6,213 nt of DNA from Miltoncostaeaceae bacterium (GTDB lineage Bacteria > Actinomycetota > Thermoleophilia > Miltoncostaeales > Miltoncostaeaceae), in the NCBI GenBank assembly GCA_030598075.1, contig JAUVQP010000097.1, positions 1 through 6,213 of the forward strand. Direction: 5' to 3'. The notes under the pieces are model-generated. The model was given only the letters and a program-made list of their open reading frames with translations. It was not told the origin of the DNA and made no database searches. The first letter of the stretch is position 1; each line of letters opens with the position of its first letter. Shown here piece after piece: positions 1 to 6,213 of the stretch. The translations under genes and the position numbers were made by a program.

Positions 1-1220
1 CCGCGGTGTTGGGACTGCTCGGGCACCGCGTCAACGCACTGAAGATCCCGTGGTGGGGCGCGCGCCGGCTCAAGGTCGATCCCGACAGGACCGCCGTGGC
101 GTGGTGGGGTCGCTTCGTCACGAGCAAGGCGATCATCGTGGCGCCCGTCGCCGTGATCGTGCTGCTCGTGCTCGCGTTCCCCGTCCTCAAAGTCGACCTT
201 GGCGCATCCGACGCGGGCACCTTCCCCAAGGGTCAGACCGAGCGCACGGCCTACGATCAGCTCGCCGAGGCCTTCGGTCCCGGCGTCAACGGGCCGTTGC
301 TCATCGCCGTCAATCAAGAGGCCGTGCCCGAGATCGGCGACGAGATCGCCCAGGCCGTCGAGGGCGTCGAAGGGGTGGCATCCGTCAACCCGCCGCAGAC
401 CAACGACGCCGGGACCACCGCGGTCATCGTCGTCGTCCCGACGACCTCGCCCCAATCGGACGAGACGAGCAACCTGGTGACGCGCCTCCGGGATGACGTC
501 ATTCCGCCGATCATCGGCGGCCAGGATGCCTCAGCCTTCGTCGGCGGGGTCACAGCCGCGTTCGACGACATCGCCGCGAGGATTACGGACAAGCTCTTCA
601 TCTTCCTCCTCGTCGTGATCGGGATCATCTTCCTCGTCCTGACCACGGCGTTCCGCTCGCTCTCGGTGGGCATCCAGGCAGGTCTCTGCATGCTCCTCTC
701 GGCGCTCGCGTCGTTCGGGGTGCTCGTGGCGGTCTTCCAGGAAGGCATCCTCATCGAGCTGGTGGGTCTCGATCAGACCGGCCCGATCGAGTCCTACCTG
801 CCGCCCGTGGTCTTCGCGATCCTCTTCGGCCTGTCGACCGACTACGAGGTTTTCCTCGTCAGCCGCATTCGCGAGCAGTACGTGCGTGGCCAGGAGCCGC
901 GTGCGGCCATCCGCAGCGGGATGAACGCGATCGGCCCGGTCGTGGTGGCCGCGGCCCTCATCATGACGGCGGTCTTCCTGTCGTTCGCGCTCTCCGACGA
1001 ACGGGTCATCAAGGAGTTCGGCGTCGCGCTCGGGGTGTCGATCCTCATCGACGCGTTCATCGTGCGGCTCACCCTCGTGCCCGCGGTCATGCAGCTGGCA
1101 GGGCGCCACATGTGGTGGATGCCGGCCTGGCTGGATCGCATCCTTCCGCCCCTGGCCATCGAGCCGTCGTTCGACGAGGCCGAGCAGCAGCCGGCCGAGG
1201 GAGCACAGACCGCCCCCTGA
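1..1220 (+). CDS. MMPL-family (RND superfamily) membrane transporter, C-terminal part, 5' end outside window
   Basis: The reading frame is open from the left edge (first full codon at base 3) and ends with TGA at 1218-1220. A GTG at base 6 opens the visible frame, but it lies inside the typical inter-repeat cytoplasmic linker (LLGHRVNALKIP), so the true start is upstream. Counting from that GTG, the fragment has 404 residues. It shows a membrane helix at about 43-62, an extracytoplasmic domain at about 65-193 with the family-typical DAGTFP and GPGVNGPLL stretches, then five helices (about 197-215, 219-244, 265-287, 308-330, 337-361). The motif GLSTDYEVFLVSRIREQY at about 275-292 contains the Asp-Tyr pair (D279, Y280) that relays protons in MMPL pumps. 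The family exports lipids, glycolipids or small molecules using the proton gradient; the substrate cannot be told here. A short Glu/Gln-rich cytoplasmic tail follows WWMPAWLDRILP. It faces the nuo operon convergently and is probably functionally unrelated. Confidence 0.93.
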   Translation, partial: AVLGLLGHRVNALKIPWWGARRLKVDPDRTAVAWWGRFVTSKAIIVAPVAVIVLLVLAFPVLKVDLGASDAGTFPKGQTERTAYDQLAEAFGPGVNGPLLIAVNQEAVPEIGDEIAQAVEGVEGVASVNPPQTNDAGTTAVIVVVPTTSPQSDETSNLVTRLRDDVIPPIIGGQDASAFVGGVTAAFDDIAARITDKLFIFLLVVIGIIFLVLTTAFRSLSVGIQAGLCMLLSALASFGVLVAVFQEGILIELVGLDQTGPIESYLPPVVFAILFGLSTDYEVFLVSRIREQYVRGQEPRAAIRSGMNAIGPVVVAAALIMTAVFLSFALSDERVIKEFGVALGVSILIDAFIVRLTLVPAVMQLAGRHMWWMPAWLDRILPPLAIEPSFDEAEQQPAEGAQTAP

Positions 1221-1236
1221 CGGCCCTTACGGGGCG
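1211..1236. terminator. Possible bidirectional hairpin between convergent stops (weak)
   Basis: CGCCCC at 1211-1216 is complementary to GGGGCG at 1231-1236, giving a 6-bp all-GC stem with a 14-base loop that contains both the MMPL stop codon and the nuoN stop codon. Because it is symmetric it could act on both transcripts, which have only six bases between them. There is no T-run on either side, the loop is large, and chance GC pairing is common in DNA of this composition, so this is only a candidate. Confidence 0.2.
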
Positions 1237-2684
1237 AGCAGGGCCTCGGCGGCGCCCCTGGAGACGTCGATCATGGGGTCGGCGAAGAGCGCCAGCCCGA
1301 CGATGGCCATGGCGGCCGTGCCGGTCGCGACGAGCACGGGAGCCGGCACCGCGAGGATGCGCGGCGGTGCGCCGCCGCCCTCCGGTTCGCCGAGCCACAT
1401 GGTTCCGACAACGCGAAGGTAGTAGCCGAGGCTGACGACGCTGCCGAGCGCACCGACGACGGCGAGCCATGCCATGTTGGCCTCGATTGCGGCGCTGAAG
1501 ATCAGGAACTTGCCGATGAAGCCCGCGAGCGGCGGGAAGCCGGCGAGCGACAGCATGGCGAGCGTCATCACGACGCCGAGCAGGGGCCGGGCGCGCCCGT
1601 AGCCGGCGAACGCGTCGAGCATCTCGCCGTTCTCCACCTCGCGCTCTCGGATGATGACCACCGCGAACGCCGCGAGCGTCATGGCGACGTACGCGACCAG
1701 GTAGTACGCAACGCCCTCGGCGCCCTGGATCGACCCGGCGGCGACGCCGATCAGCAGGTAGCCGGCGTGGGCGATGCTCGAGTACGCGAGCATCCGCTTG
1801 AGGTTCTTCTGAACGAGGGCGGCGACGTTGCCGACGACGATGCTGGCGACGGCGAGCACCGTGATCGCCGCGCGCCAGTCGCCTGAGAGATCCGGTAGCA
1901 CCCCCTGAAAGATGCGGAGGAATGCCGCGATGGCGGCGGCCTTCGTCGCCGTCGCCATGAAGGCCGTGATGGTGGTGGGGGCACCCTCGTAGACGTCGGG
2001 GGTCCACATGTGGAACGGGACGGCCGACGCCTTGAAGCCGAGTCCGACGACGATCAGCGCCATGGCCGCGACGACCATGGGCTCGCCGGTGAACGTCGCG
2101 CCACCCAACTTCTCGCCTATCGTCGTGAAGTCGAGCGCCCCGGTCGCGCCGAACAGGAGTGCGAAGCCATAGAGCAAGATCGACGAGCCCACCGCGCCGG
2201 TGATGAGGTATTTGAGACCGCTCTCCAGCGAGCGCTCACGCCAGACCTCGAGCGCGCAGAGCACGTAGAGCGCGACCGAGAGCGTCTCGATGCCCAGGAA
2301 GAGGACGATGAGGTCCCCGGCCGAGGCGACGAGCATCATTCCCGCCACGGCGATCATGACGAGGCCGGCGAACTCGCTGCGCCGATCGACGGCCGCCGAC
2401 TCGCGCCACGCAAGCCCGATGACAAGGGCGGCCGAGGCGAGGAAGATCGCCGACAAGAGGAGGCTGAAACGGTCTGCCCGAAGCCCGCCGGAGAACGCTT
2501 CCTCGCGCTCTCCCCACAACAGGACGATCATGACGAAGGCGGCCGTGATGCCCACGAGCGAGACCCCGGCGGGCGCGTAGCGCCGCACCCGTTGGTTGTC
2601 GATGAGACCCGCGCTGATGGCGAGCACGCCGGCCCCCGCCACGATGATCTCCGGGGTTGCGGCCACGACGTTGAGGTGGCTCAG
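1227..2684 (-). CDS. nuoN: NADH-quinone oxidoreductase subunit N (complex I, antiporter-like)
   Basis: NuoN is a proton-channel subunit of the membrane arm of complex I, next to the quinone-side small subunits. With the start chosen here it has 485 residues, the usual NuoN length, and about 14 membrane helices. A Proton_antipo_M domain spans about 120-400. Expected buried charges are all present: E133 (GIETLS), K158 (GLKYL), K218 (LGFKASAVPFHMWTPDVYEG), K248 (ATKAAA) and K392 (GFIGKF), matching E. coli E133, K158, K217, K247 and K395. The start is the debatable point. A CTG at 2684-2682 overlaps the nuoM TGA as CTGA and sits five bases after GGAGGT. The nearest standard start in frame is GTG at 2666-2664, which lacks a Shine-Dalgarno sequence and would give 479 residues starting just before PEIIVAGAG. 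The open frame continues to about 4079, but that extension is an Arg/Pro/Gly-rich shadow of nuoM. The gene ends in TAA at 1229-1227, the last gene of the operon in view. Confidence 0.95.
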   Translation of the reverse strand: MSHLNVVAATPEIIVAGAGVLAISAGLIDNQRVRRYAPAGVSLVGITAAFVMIVLLWGEREEAFSGGLRADRFSLLLSAIFLASAALVIGLAWRESAAVDRRSEFAGLVMIAVAGMMLVASAGDLIVLFLGIETLSVALYVLCALEVWRERSLESGLKYLITGAVGSSILLYGFALLFGATGALDFTTIGEKLGGATFTGEPMVVAAMALIVVGLGFKASAVPFHMWTPDVYEGAPTTITAFMATATKAAAIAAFLRIFQGVLPDLSGDWRAAITVLAVASIVVGNVAALVQKNLKRMLAYSSIAHAGYLLIGVAAGSIQGAEGVAYYLVAYVAMTLAAFAVVIIREREVENGEMLDAFAGYGRARPLLGVVMTLAMLSLAGFPPLAGFIGKFLIFSAAIEANMAWLAVVGALGSVVSLGYYLRVVGTMWLGEPEGGGAPPRILAVPAPVLVATGTAAMAIVGLALFADPMIDVSRGAAEALLAP

Positions 2685-4297
2685 GGCGCACCTCCCTCGC
2701 CCGGAGGGGTGTCGGGCGGGACATCGTCCGGAAGGTCGGGCTCGTCGCCCGGTAGCGGGACGGCCTCCGGCGGTGGGTTGGCCACTACGTCGGCGTCGAT
2801 CTGATCCGCGGGCCGTCCGGCCGCGACCTGAGCGGGCGCGATGGCGTCCTCGAGCGACGCCGTGGTGGCGCCGATAAGGCCGCCCGGCCATAGCGCGATG
2901 AAGAGCATGGCGGCGAGCAACGGCAGGAGCGTCGCGTAGTCGACGGGCCGAAGCTCGGCCCTCCGGGGGTCGGCTCCGTGAGGCGCGCCGTTCATGGAGG
3001 TCTGGTAGAGACGCAGCATGTAGACCGCGGCGTAGACGATGCCGATGGTGGCGAGGGCGGCCAGCCAGGCGTGGTGGCGGAACACCCCGGTGAGGATGAA
3101 GAACTCGCCCGCGAAGCTGTTGGATCCCGGAATGGCCAGGGACGCCATCGCGACGATCAGAAAGACGCCGGCGAGGCGGGGAGCACCGGCCGCGAGGCCG
3201 CCCACGTCGTCCACGATCTCGTTGCCGCCGGTCCCCCTGCTGATGATGGCGACGATGGCGAACGCGGCTGCCACGACGATGCCGTGGTTGACCATCTGGA
3301 GGACCGCCCCCTGTGAGGCCTGGATATCGAACGCGACGATTCCGAGCAGAATGAAGCCCAGGTGGGCCAGGCTCGAATAGCCCACGAGCAGGCGCATGGT
3401 CGGGGCCCGCCACGCGAGAAGCGATCCGTAGATGATTCCGACGACGGCGAGGATGCCCAGCGGGACCGCCAGGTTCTTGGCGCCCTCCGGCAGGACCGGA
3501 AGACCGATACGGAGGAAGCCGTAGACGCCGGCCTTGCTCATGACCGCGGCCAGAAGCCCCGTGACGAGGATGGGAGCCGCCACGTACGCGTCCGGCAGCC
3601 ACGCGTGGAACGGCCACAGCGGGAGCTTGATGGCGAAAGCGATCGCGAAGCCCAGGAAGAGGAGCGTCGAGGTCGTCGCGCTGAAGGGGATCCCGCGTAG
3701 CTCGGCGATCTCGAAGGTGAACTGCCCCGTGATGTCCTCGGCGCTGAATGCCGTTGCCACCAGGGCCACGAGCATCAGCAGGCTGCCGAACATCGTGTAG
3801 ATGAGGAACTTCAGCGTCGCCGGCCTGCGGTTCGGGCCGCCCCACACCCCGATCAGGAAGTAGAAGGGGATGAGCATGGCCTCCCAGAAGACGTAGAACA
3901 GCACGAGGTGGCCGGCGGCGAACAGGCCCATCAGGCCCGCCTCGCCCAGCAGGAGCAGCATCAGGAAGGCCGCGCCGCGCTCCGGTGTGCGCCACGCCGC
4001 ACCCACGATGGCCAAAAGGAAGAGTGCGGCGGTCAGCATCAGCAGCCAGATCGAGATTCCGTCGACCCCGACCACCCATGCCAGGCCGACCTCCTCGGCC
4101 CAGGCCTGACGCTCGACGAACTGAAGCCCCGCCTCTCCGCGGTCGAAGTTGGCGAGCATGATCGCGCCGACGGCGAGGGTGGCGACGGCGGTCACGATCG
4201 CCACGCCCTTCCAGGCGTCGACACGGTCGCGCGGGACCACGAGCACGGCCAGGGCCCCGACAAGCGGGATCACGATCATGAGCGTCACGTAAGGCAT
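2681..4297 (-). CDS. nuoM: NADH-quinone oxidoreductase subunit M (complex I, antiporter-like)
   Basis: NuoM is the middle proton-channel subunit of the complex I membrane arm, between NuoL and NuoN. The protein has 538 residues and about 14 membrane helices, and its Proton_antipo_M core runs from about 125 to 425. The channel residues are complete: E139 in TM5 (FWEAMLIP), K163 (TLKFLIYT), K224 in TM7 (AIKLPLWPFHAWLPDAYVAA), K255 in TM8 (MSKAGVYGFLR) and E398 in TM12 (FAGEFFILTG), matching E. coli E144, K234, K265 and E407. The ATG at 4297-4295 is preceded by GGGAG five bases upstream and begins a good first helix (MPYVTLMIVIPLVGALAVLV). After the last helix (about 454-473) the chain continues to 538. 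From about 497 it is a Pro- and Asp/Glu-rich tail with no Lys or Arg, making the protein longer than the E. coli homologue (about 509). It lies 10 bases after nuoL and its stop overlaps the proposed nuoN start. Confidence 0.97.
   Translation of the reverse strand: MPYVTLMIVIPLVGALAVLVVPRDRVDAWKGVAIVTAVATLAVGAIMLANFDRGEAGLQFVERQAWAEEVGLAWVVGVDGISIWLLMLTAALFLLAIVGAAWRTPERGAAFLMLLLLGEAGLMGLFAAGHLVLFYVFWEAMLIPFYFLIGVWGGPNRRPATLKFLIYTMFGSLLMLVALVATAFSAEDITGQFTFEIAELRGIPFSATTSTLLFLGFAIAFAIKLPLWPFHAWLPDAYVAAPILVTGLLAAVMSKAGVYGFLRIGLPVLPEGAKNLAVPLGILAVVGIIYGSLLAWRAPTMRLLVGYSSLAHLGFILLGIVAFDIQASQGAVLQMVNHGIVVAAAFAIVAIISRGTGGNEIVDDVGGLAAGAPRLAGVFLIVAMASLAIPGSNSFAGEFFILTGVFRHHAWLAALATIGIVYAAVYMLRLYQTSMNGAPHGADPRRAELRPVDYATLLPLLAAMLFIALWPGGLIGATTASLEDAIAPAQVAAGRPADQIDADVVANPPPEAVPLPGDEPDLPDDVPPDTPPGEGGAP
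2689..2711 (-). promoter_or_regulatory. Possible hairpin covering the nuoN ribosome binding site
   Basis: On the minus strand CCCTC (2708-2704) pairs perfectly with GAGGG (2698-2694) around a five-base loop, CGGGC. An alternative register pairs CCTC with GAGG at 2698-2695, then CACC (2711-2708) with GGTG (2692-2689) across a two-base bulge. Either fold takes up part of GGAGGT. Ribosomes finishing nuoM would melt it, so it could tie nuoN translation to nuoM translation. This is an inference from a short stem in GC-rich DNA. Confidence 0.3.
2690..2695 (-). promoter_or_regulatory. Shine-Dalgarno sequence deciding the nuoN start
   Basis: The minus strand reads GGAGGT at 2695-2690, within the last codons of nuoM (Gly-Gly before Ala-Pro-stop). 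The gap to the CTG at 2684 is five bases, which is near optimal. The gap to the GTG at 2666 is 23 bases, which is too long for direct use. This spacing is the main reason for preferring the CTG start. Confidence 0.65.
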
Positions 4298-4302
4298 CGG
4301 GT

Positions 4303-4309
4303 CTCCCTC
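4303..4309 (-). promoter_or_regulatory. Shine-Dalgarno sequence of nuoM, overlapping the nuoL stop
   Basis: The minus strand reads GAGGGAG at 4309-4303, sharing its first two bases with the nuoL TGA (4310-4308). GGGAG lies five bases before the nuoM ATG at 4297. The arrangement fits direct re-initiation by ribosomes leaving nuoL. Confidence 0.6.
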
Positions 4310-6209
4310 ACGTGGCGAGAAGGAAGACGATTCCGATGGCCGCGGCTCCCACGATCATCGCGAACACGTAGATGCGCACCAGGCCCGTCTCGGCGAGCGA
4401 CAGGGCGCGTGCGCTCCCGATGCTGGCGGCGACGGCCGCTCGCACCGAGCCCTGCTCCCCGTAGACCTCGAAGCCGTCGCGGAAGGCGTCGCCGAGGTTC
4501 CTTCCGGTTCGGACGAACACCTCGTTCAGCACCGGATCGAAGTAGTAGCCCTCGGCCAGCGTCTTGCGGGTGCGCGGCAGGCGGTCGGCGTACCGCAGGC
4601 GCCGCTCGGAGCCGTGGCCGAAGAGCCACCACGCGGCGCCGATCGCGATCGACACCAGGATGAGCGAAGCGCCGCTGGAAAGGAGGGTCGCCGCCGTGCT
4701 CGCATGGACCGGCGGCTGTCCGACGACCGGGTCCAGCCAGTCATCGACGAGCGCCCAGCCGCCCGGTACCTGGATCCAGCCGGCGGAGAACGCAAGGAAC
4801 GCGAGCGTGAGGACCGGGAAGGCCATGATCCAACGCGAGGGGTGGGGCAATGGGTCGTAGCCGCCCTCCGGGTCGGGGCCGTGGAAGGCCCGGAAGAAAA
4901 GGCGGAACATGTAGTACGCGGTGAGGCCGGCACCCAGGATCCCCGTGATGCCGACGATGATCCCCAGCGTGCCCGAGTCGAGTGCCAGCGCGAGGATCTC
5001 GTCTTTGCTGAAGAAACCGGAGAACGGTGGCACGCCCGAGATGGAGAGGCAGCCGGCGAGCACGGCGATGTAGGGCACCTTGAGATACCGCCGCAGCCCG
5101 CCCATGTGGTCGAGGCTCTGCTGGCCGAACAGCGAGTGGATGACGATGCCCACCGAGAGGAAGAGGCAGGCCTTGAAGAAGGCGTGCGACATCAGGTGGA
5201 ACATCGCCGCGCCGTACAGACCCAGGCCCGCGGCCACCATCATGTAGCCGATCTGGCTGACGGTGCTCCAGGCCAGCACGCGTTTTATGTCCTCTTGAGT
5301 CGTGGCGATCGTGGCGGCCATGAAGAGGGTGATCGCTCCGATGATCGCCACCGTGCCCGCCGCGTAGGGCGCCAGGTCGTAGAGCACGTTGGAGCGCACG
5401 ACCAGGTAGACGCCGGCGGTCACCATGGTCGCGGCGTGGATCAGCGCGCTGACCGGGGTGGGACCCTCCATGGCGTCGATCAGCCAGGTGTGGAGCGGTA
5501 TCTGCGCGCTCTTCGCGGCCGCGCCGACGAACAGCAGGAACGCGATCAGCTCGGCGGAGCCCGAGCTGAGCCCCTCAGGCGCCGCGGCGAACACCTCGGC
5601 GTAGTCCAGCGTGCCCAGATCGCGGATGATCAGGAGCGCCGCCAGCACCATGCCGACGTCGCCAACCACGTTGATGACGAAGGCCTTCTTGGCCGCTGCG
5701 ACCGCGGACGGCCTCTCGTAGTAGTAGCCGATCAGCAGGTACGAGGCCAGGCCGACGAATGCCCACCCGACGATCAGGAACAGGTAGTTCGCGGCCAGCA
5801 CGAGGAGCAACATCGAGAAGACGAAGAACGACATCTCCGCGAAGAAGCGCCGGTAGTCGCGGTCGCGCTCCATGTATTCGGCGGAGTAGAGGATGATCAG
5901 CGATCCGACGCCGGTGACGATCAGCATCATCATCGTGCTGAGGGTGTCCACCTGGATGGCCAGGTCGATGCGCAGATCCCCGACCACCGCCCACTCCCAC
6001 AGGACGGAGACCTCGGAGCGGTCGTCCTGATCGCGGCTGAGCAGCGAGATGAAGACGATCACGACGAGCGCGAAGGCGATGGCCACGGCGCCGATCGCCA
6101 CCCCTCGGCTGATGCGCCGATCCGGCTCGTGGGGCCAGAGGGCCAGCACGATGCACGCGACCAGCGGAAGGGCCAGAACGAGCCAGGGGAGTGTCGCGAC
6201 GACGTTCAC
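4308..6209 (-). CDS. nuoL: NADH-quinone oxidoreductase subunit L (complex I, distal antiporter-like), variant TM5/TM6 residues
   Basis: NuoL is the outermost proton-channel subunit of complex I, with a long lateral helix running along the membrane arm. The protein has 633 residues (E. coli 613) and about 16 membrane helices: an N-terminal Proton_antipo_N region at about 70-125, a Proton_antipo_M core at about 135-430, then the lateral helix at about 545-605 and a last helix at 610-632. Kept residues are D184 (VGDVG), K233 (AAKSAQIPLHTWLIDAMEGP), H258 (ALIHAATMVTAG), K309, H338, H342 and K346 (HLMSHAFFKA), and K402 in TM12 (FFSKDEIL). Odd residues are A150 (GWAFVGLASYLLIG) where the family has Glu (E. 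coli E144), V181 where it has Arg (R175), and A140 where Asp is common. The frame is intact. The start is GTG at 6209-6207, fitting the first helix (LPWLVLALPL), but only four bases of upstream sequence are visible, so neither the Shine-Dalgarno sequence nor an earlier start can be judged. It is the first nuo gene in view; nuoK presumably precedes it. Confidence 0.96.
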   Translation of the reverse strand: MNVVATLPWLVLALPLVACIVLALWPHEPDRRISRGVAIGAVAIAFALVVIVFISLLSRDQDDRSEVSVLWEWAVVGDLRIDLAIQVDTLSTMMMLIVTGVGSLIILYSAEYMERDRDYRRFFAEMSFFVFSMLLLVLAANYLFLIVGWAFVGLASYLLIGYYYERPSAVAAAKKAFVINVVGDVGMVLAALLIIRDLGTLDYAEVFAAAPEGLSSGSAELIAFLLFVGAAAKSAQIPLHTWLIDAMEGPTPVSALIHAATMVTAGVYLVVRSNVLYDLAPYAAGTVAIIGAITLFMAATIATTQEDIKRVLAWSTVSQIGYMMVAAGLGLYGAAMFHLMSHAFFKACLFLSVGIVIHSLFGQQSLDHMGGLRRYLKVPYIAVLAGCLSISGVPPFSGFFSKDEILALALDSGTLGIIVGITGILGAGLTAYYMFRLFFRAFHGPDPEGGYDPLPHPSRWIMAFPVLTLAFLAFSAGWIQVPGGWALVDDWLDPVVGQPPVHASTAATLLSSGASLILVSIAIGAAWWLFGHGSERRLRYADRLPRTRKTLAEGYYFDPVLNEVFVRTGRNLGDAFRDGFEVYGEQGSVRAAVAASIGSARALSLAETGLVRIYVFAMIVGAAAIGIVFLLAT

Positions 6210-6213
6210 GCCC

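Noticed and set aside
6..8. GTG at base 6 as the true start of the MMPL gene
   Set aside because: The frame is open to the window edge, and the residues there match the linker between the two halves of MMPL proteins, so the N-terminal half lies outside the window.
531..1109. Minus-strand open frame inside the MMPL gene
   Set aside because: It is a low-complexity Asp/Glu/His/Arg-rich antisense shadow of a clear MMPL transporter frame.
2010..2804. Long plus-strand open frame opposite nuoN
   Set aside because: The product is Glu/Arg/Asp-rich with no hydrophobic or domain pattern, as expected from the antisense of membrane-protein codons.
2685..4079. Upstream extension of the nuoN reading frame, giving a 950-residue protein
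   Set aside because: The extension is rich in Arg, Pro, Gly and His, has no recognisable domain, and lies wholly opposite the codons of the well conserved nuoM in another frame. It is open only because of high GC.
3908..4663. Plus-strand open frame across the nuoM-nuoL junction
   Set aside because: It crosses two real genes antisense, turns into an Arg/Ser/Pro-rich run, and has no family features.
1227..6209. Idea that the three antiporter-like genes belong to an Mrp antiporter or a membrane-bound hydrogenase instead of complex I
   Set aside because: All three distinct subunits L, M and N are present in the standard nuo order, with NuoL bearing the lateral helix and the NuoN-specific lysine set. 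Whether the missing upstream part contains the NADH module cannot be seen here.
4308..6209. Possibility that nuoL is a decaying pseudogene because of its unusual residues
   Set aside because: The frame is intact over 633 codons, all other signature residues are kept, and the downstream genes are tightly coupled to it.

Overview
The window is chromosomal DNA of high GC content (roughly two thirds by eye). It holds four genes packed almost end to end and no gene-free stretch over 300 bases. The gene content is a proton-pumping NADH dehydrogenase operon tail in the order nuoL-nuoM-nuoN, next to an MMPL-family transporter of the actinobacterial kind. The GC bias, the MMPL type and the protein sequences suggest an actinobacterium, perhaps a deep lineage such as Thermoleophilia or Acidimicrobiia. 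Chloroflexota cannot be excluded, and the lineage call is an inference from style, not a search.

Layout. On the + strand, bases 1-1220 carry the C-terminal half of an MMPL/RND-type membrane transporter whose start lies to the left of the window. Six bases after its stop, a convergent minus-strand operon ends. Read in its own direction (right to left), the operon is nuoL (6209-4308), 10 untranslated bases, nuoM (4297-2681), then nuoN (2684-1227), which probably overlaps the nuoM stop by four bases. Upstream nuo genes (nuoK and others) and the operon promoter are presumably beyond the right edge. No RNA gene, mobile element, CRISPR array or long repeat was seen.

How the genes work together. 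NuoL, NuoM and NuoN are the three antiporter-like subunits of the membrane arm of respiratory complex I. Each carries a proton channel built around conserved charged residues inside the membrane. NuoM and NuoN keep the full expected set (TM5 Glu, TM7 Lys, TM8 Lys, and TM12 Glu or Lys). NuoL keeps its TM7 and TM12 lysines and its histidines. However, it has Ala at the normally conserved TM5 glutamate position and Val in place of the conserved TM6 arginine. This is the most noteworthy observation in the window.

Second in interest is the nuoM-nuoN junction. The best-supported nuoN start is a CTG in a CTGA overlap, preceded by a strong Shine-Dalgarno sequence that can be folded into a small hairpin, which suggests tight translational coupling. 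I found no clearly new multi-gene system; most of the window is ordinary core respiration.
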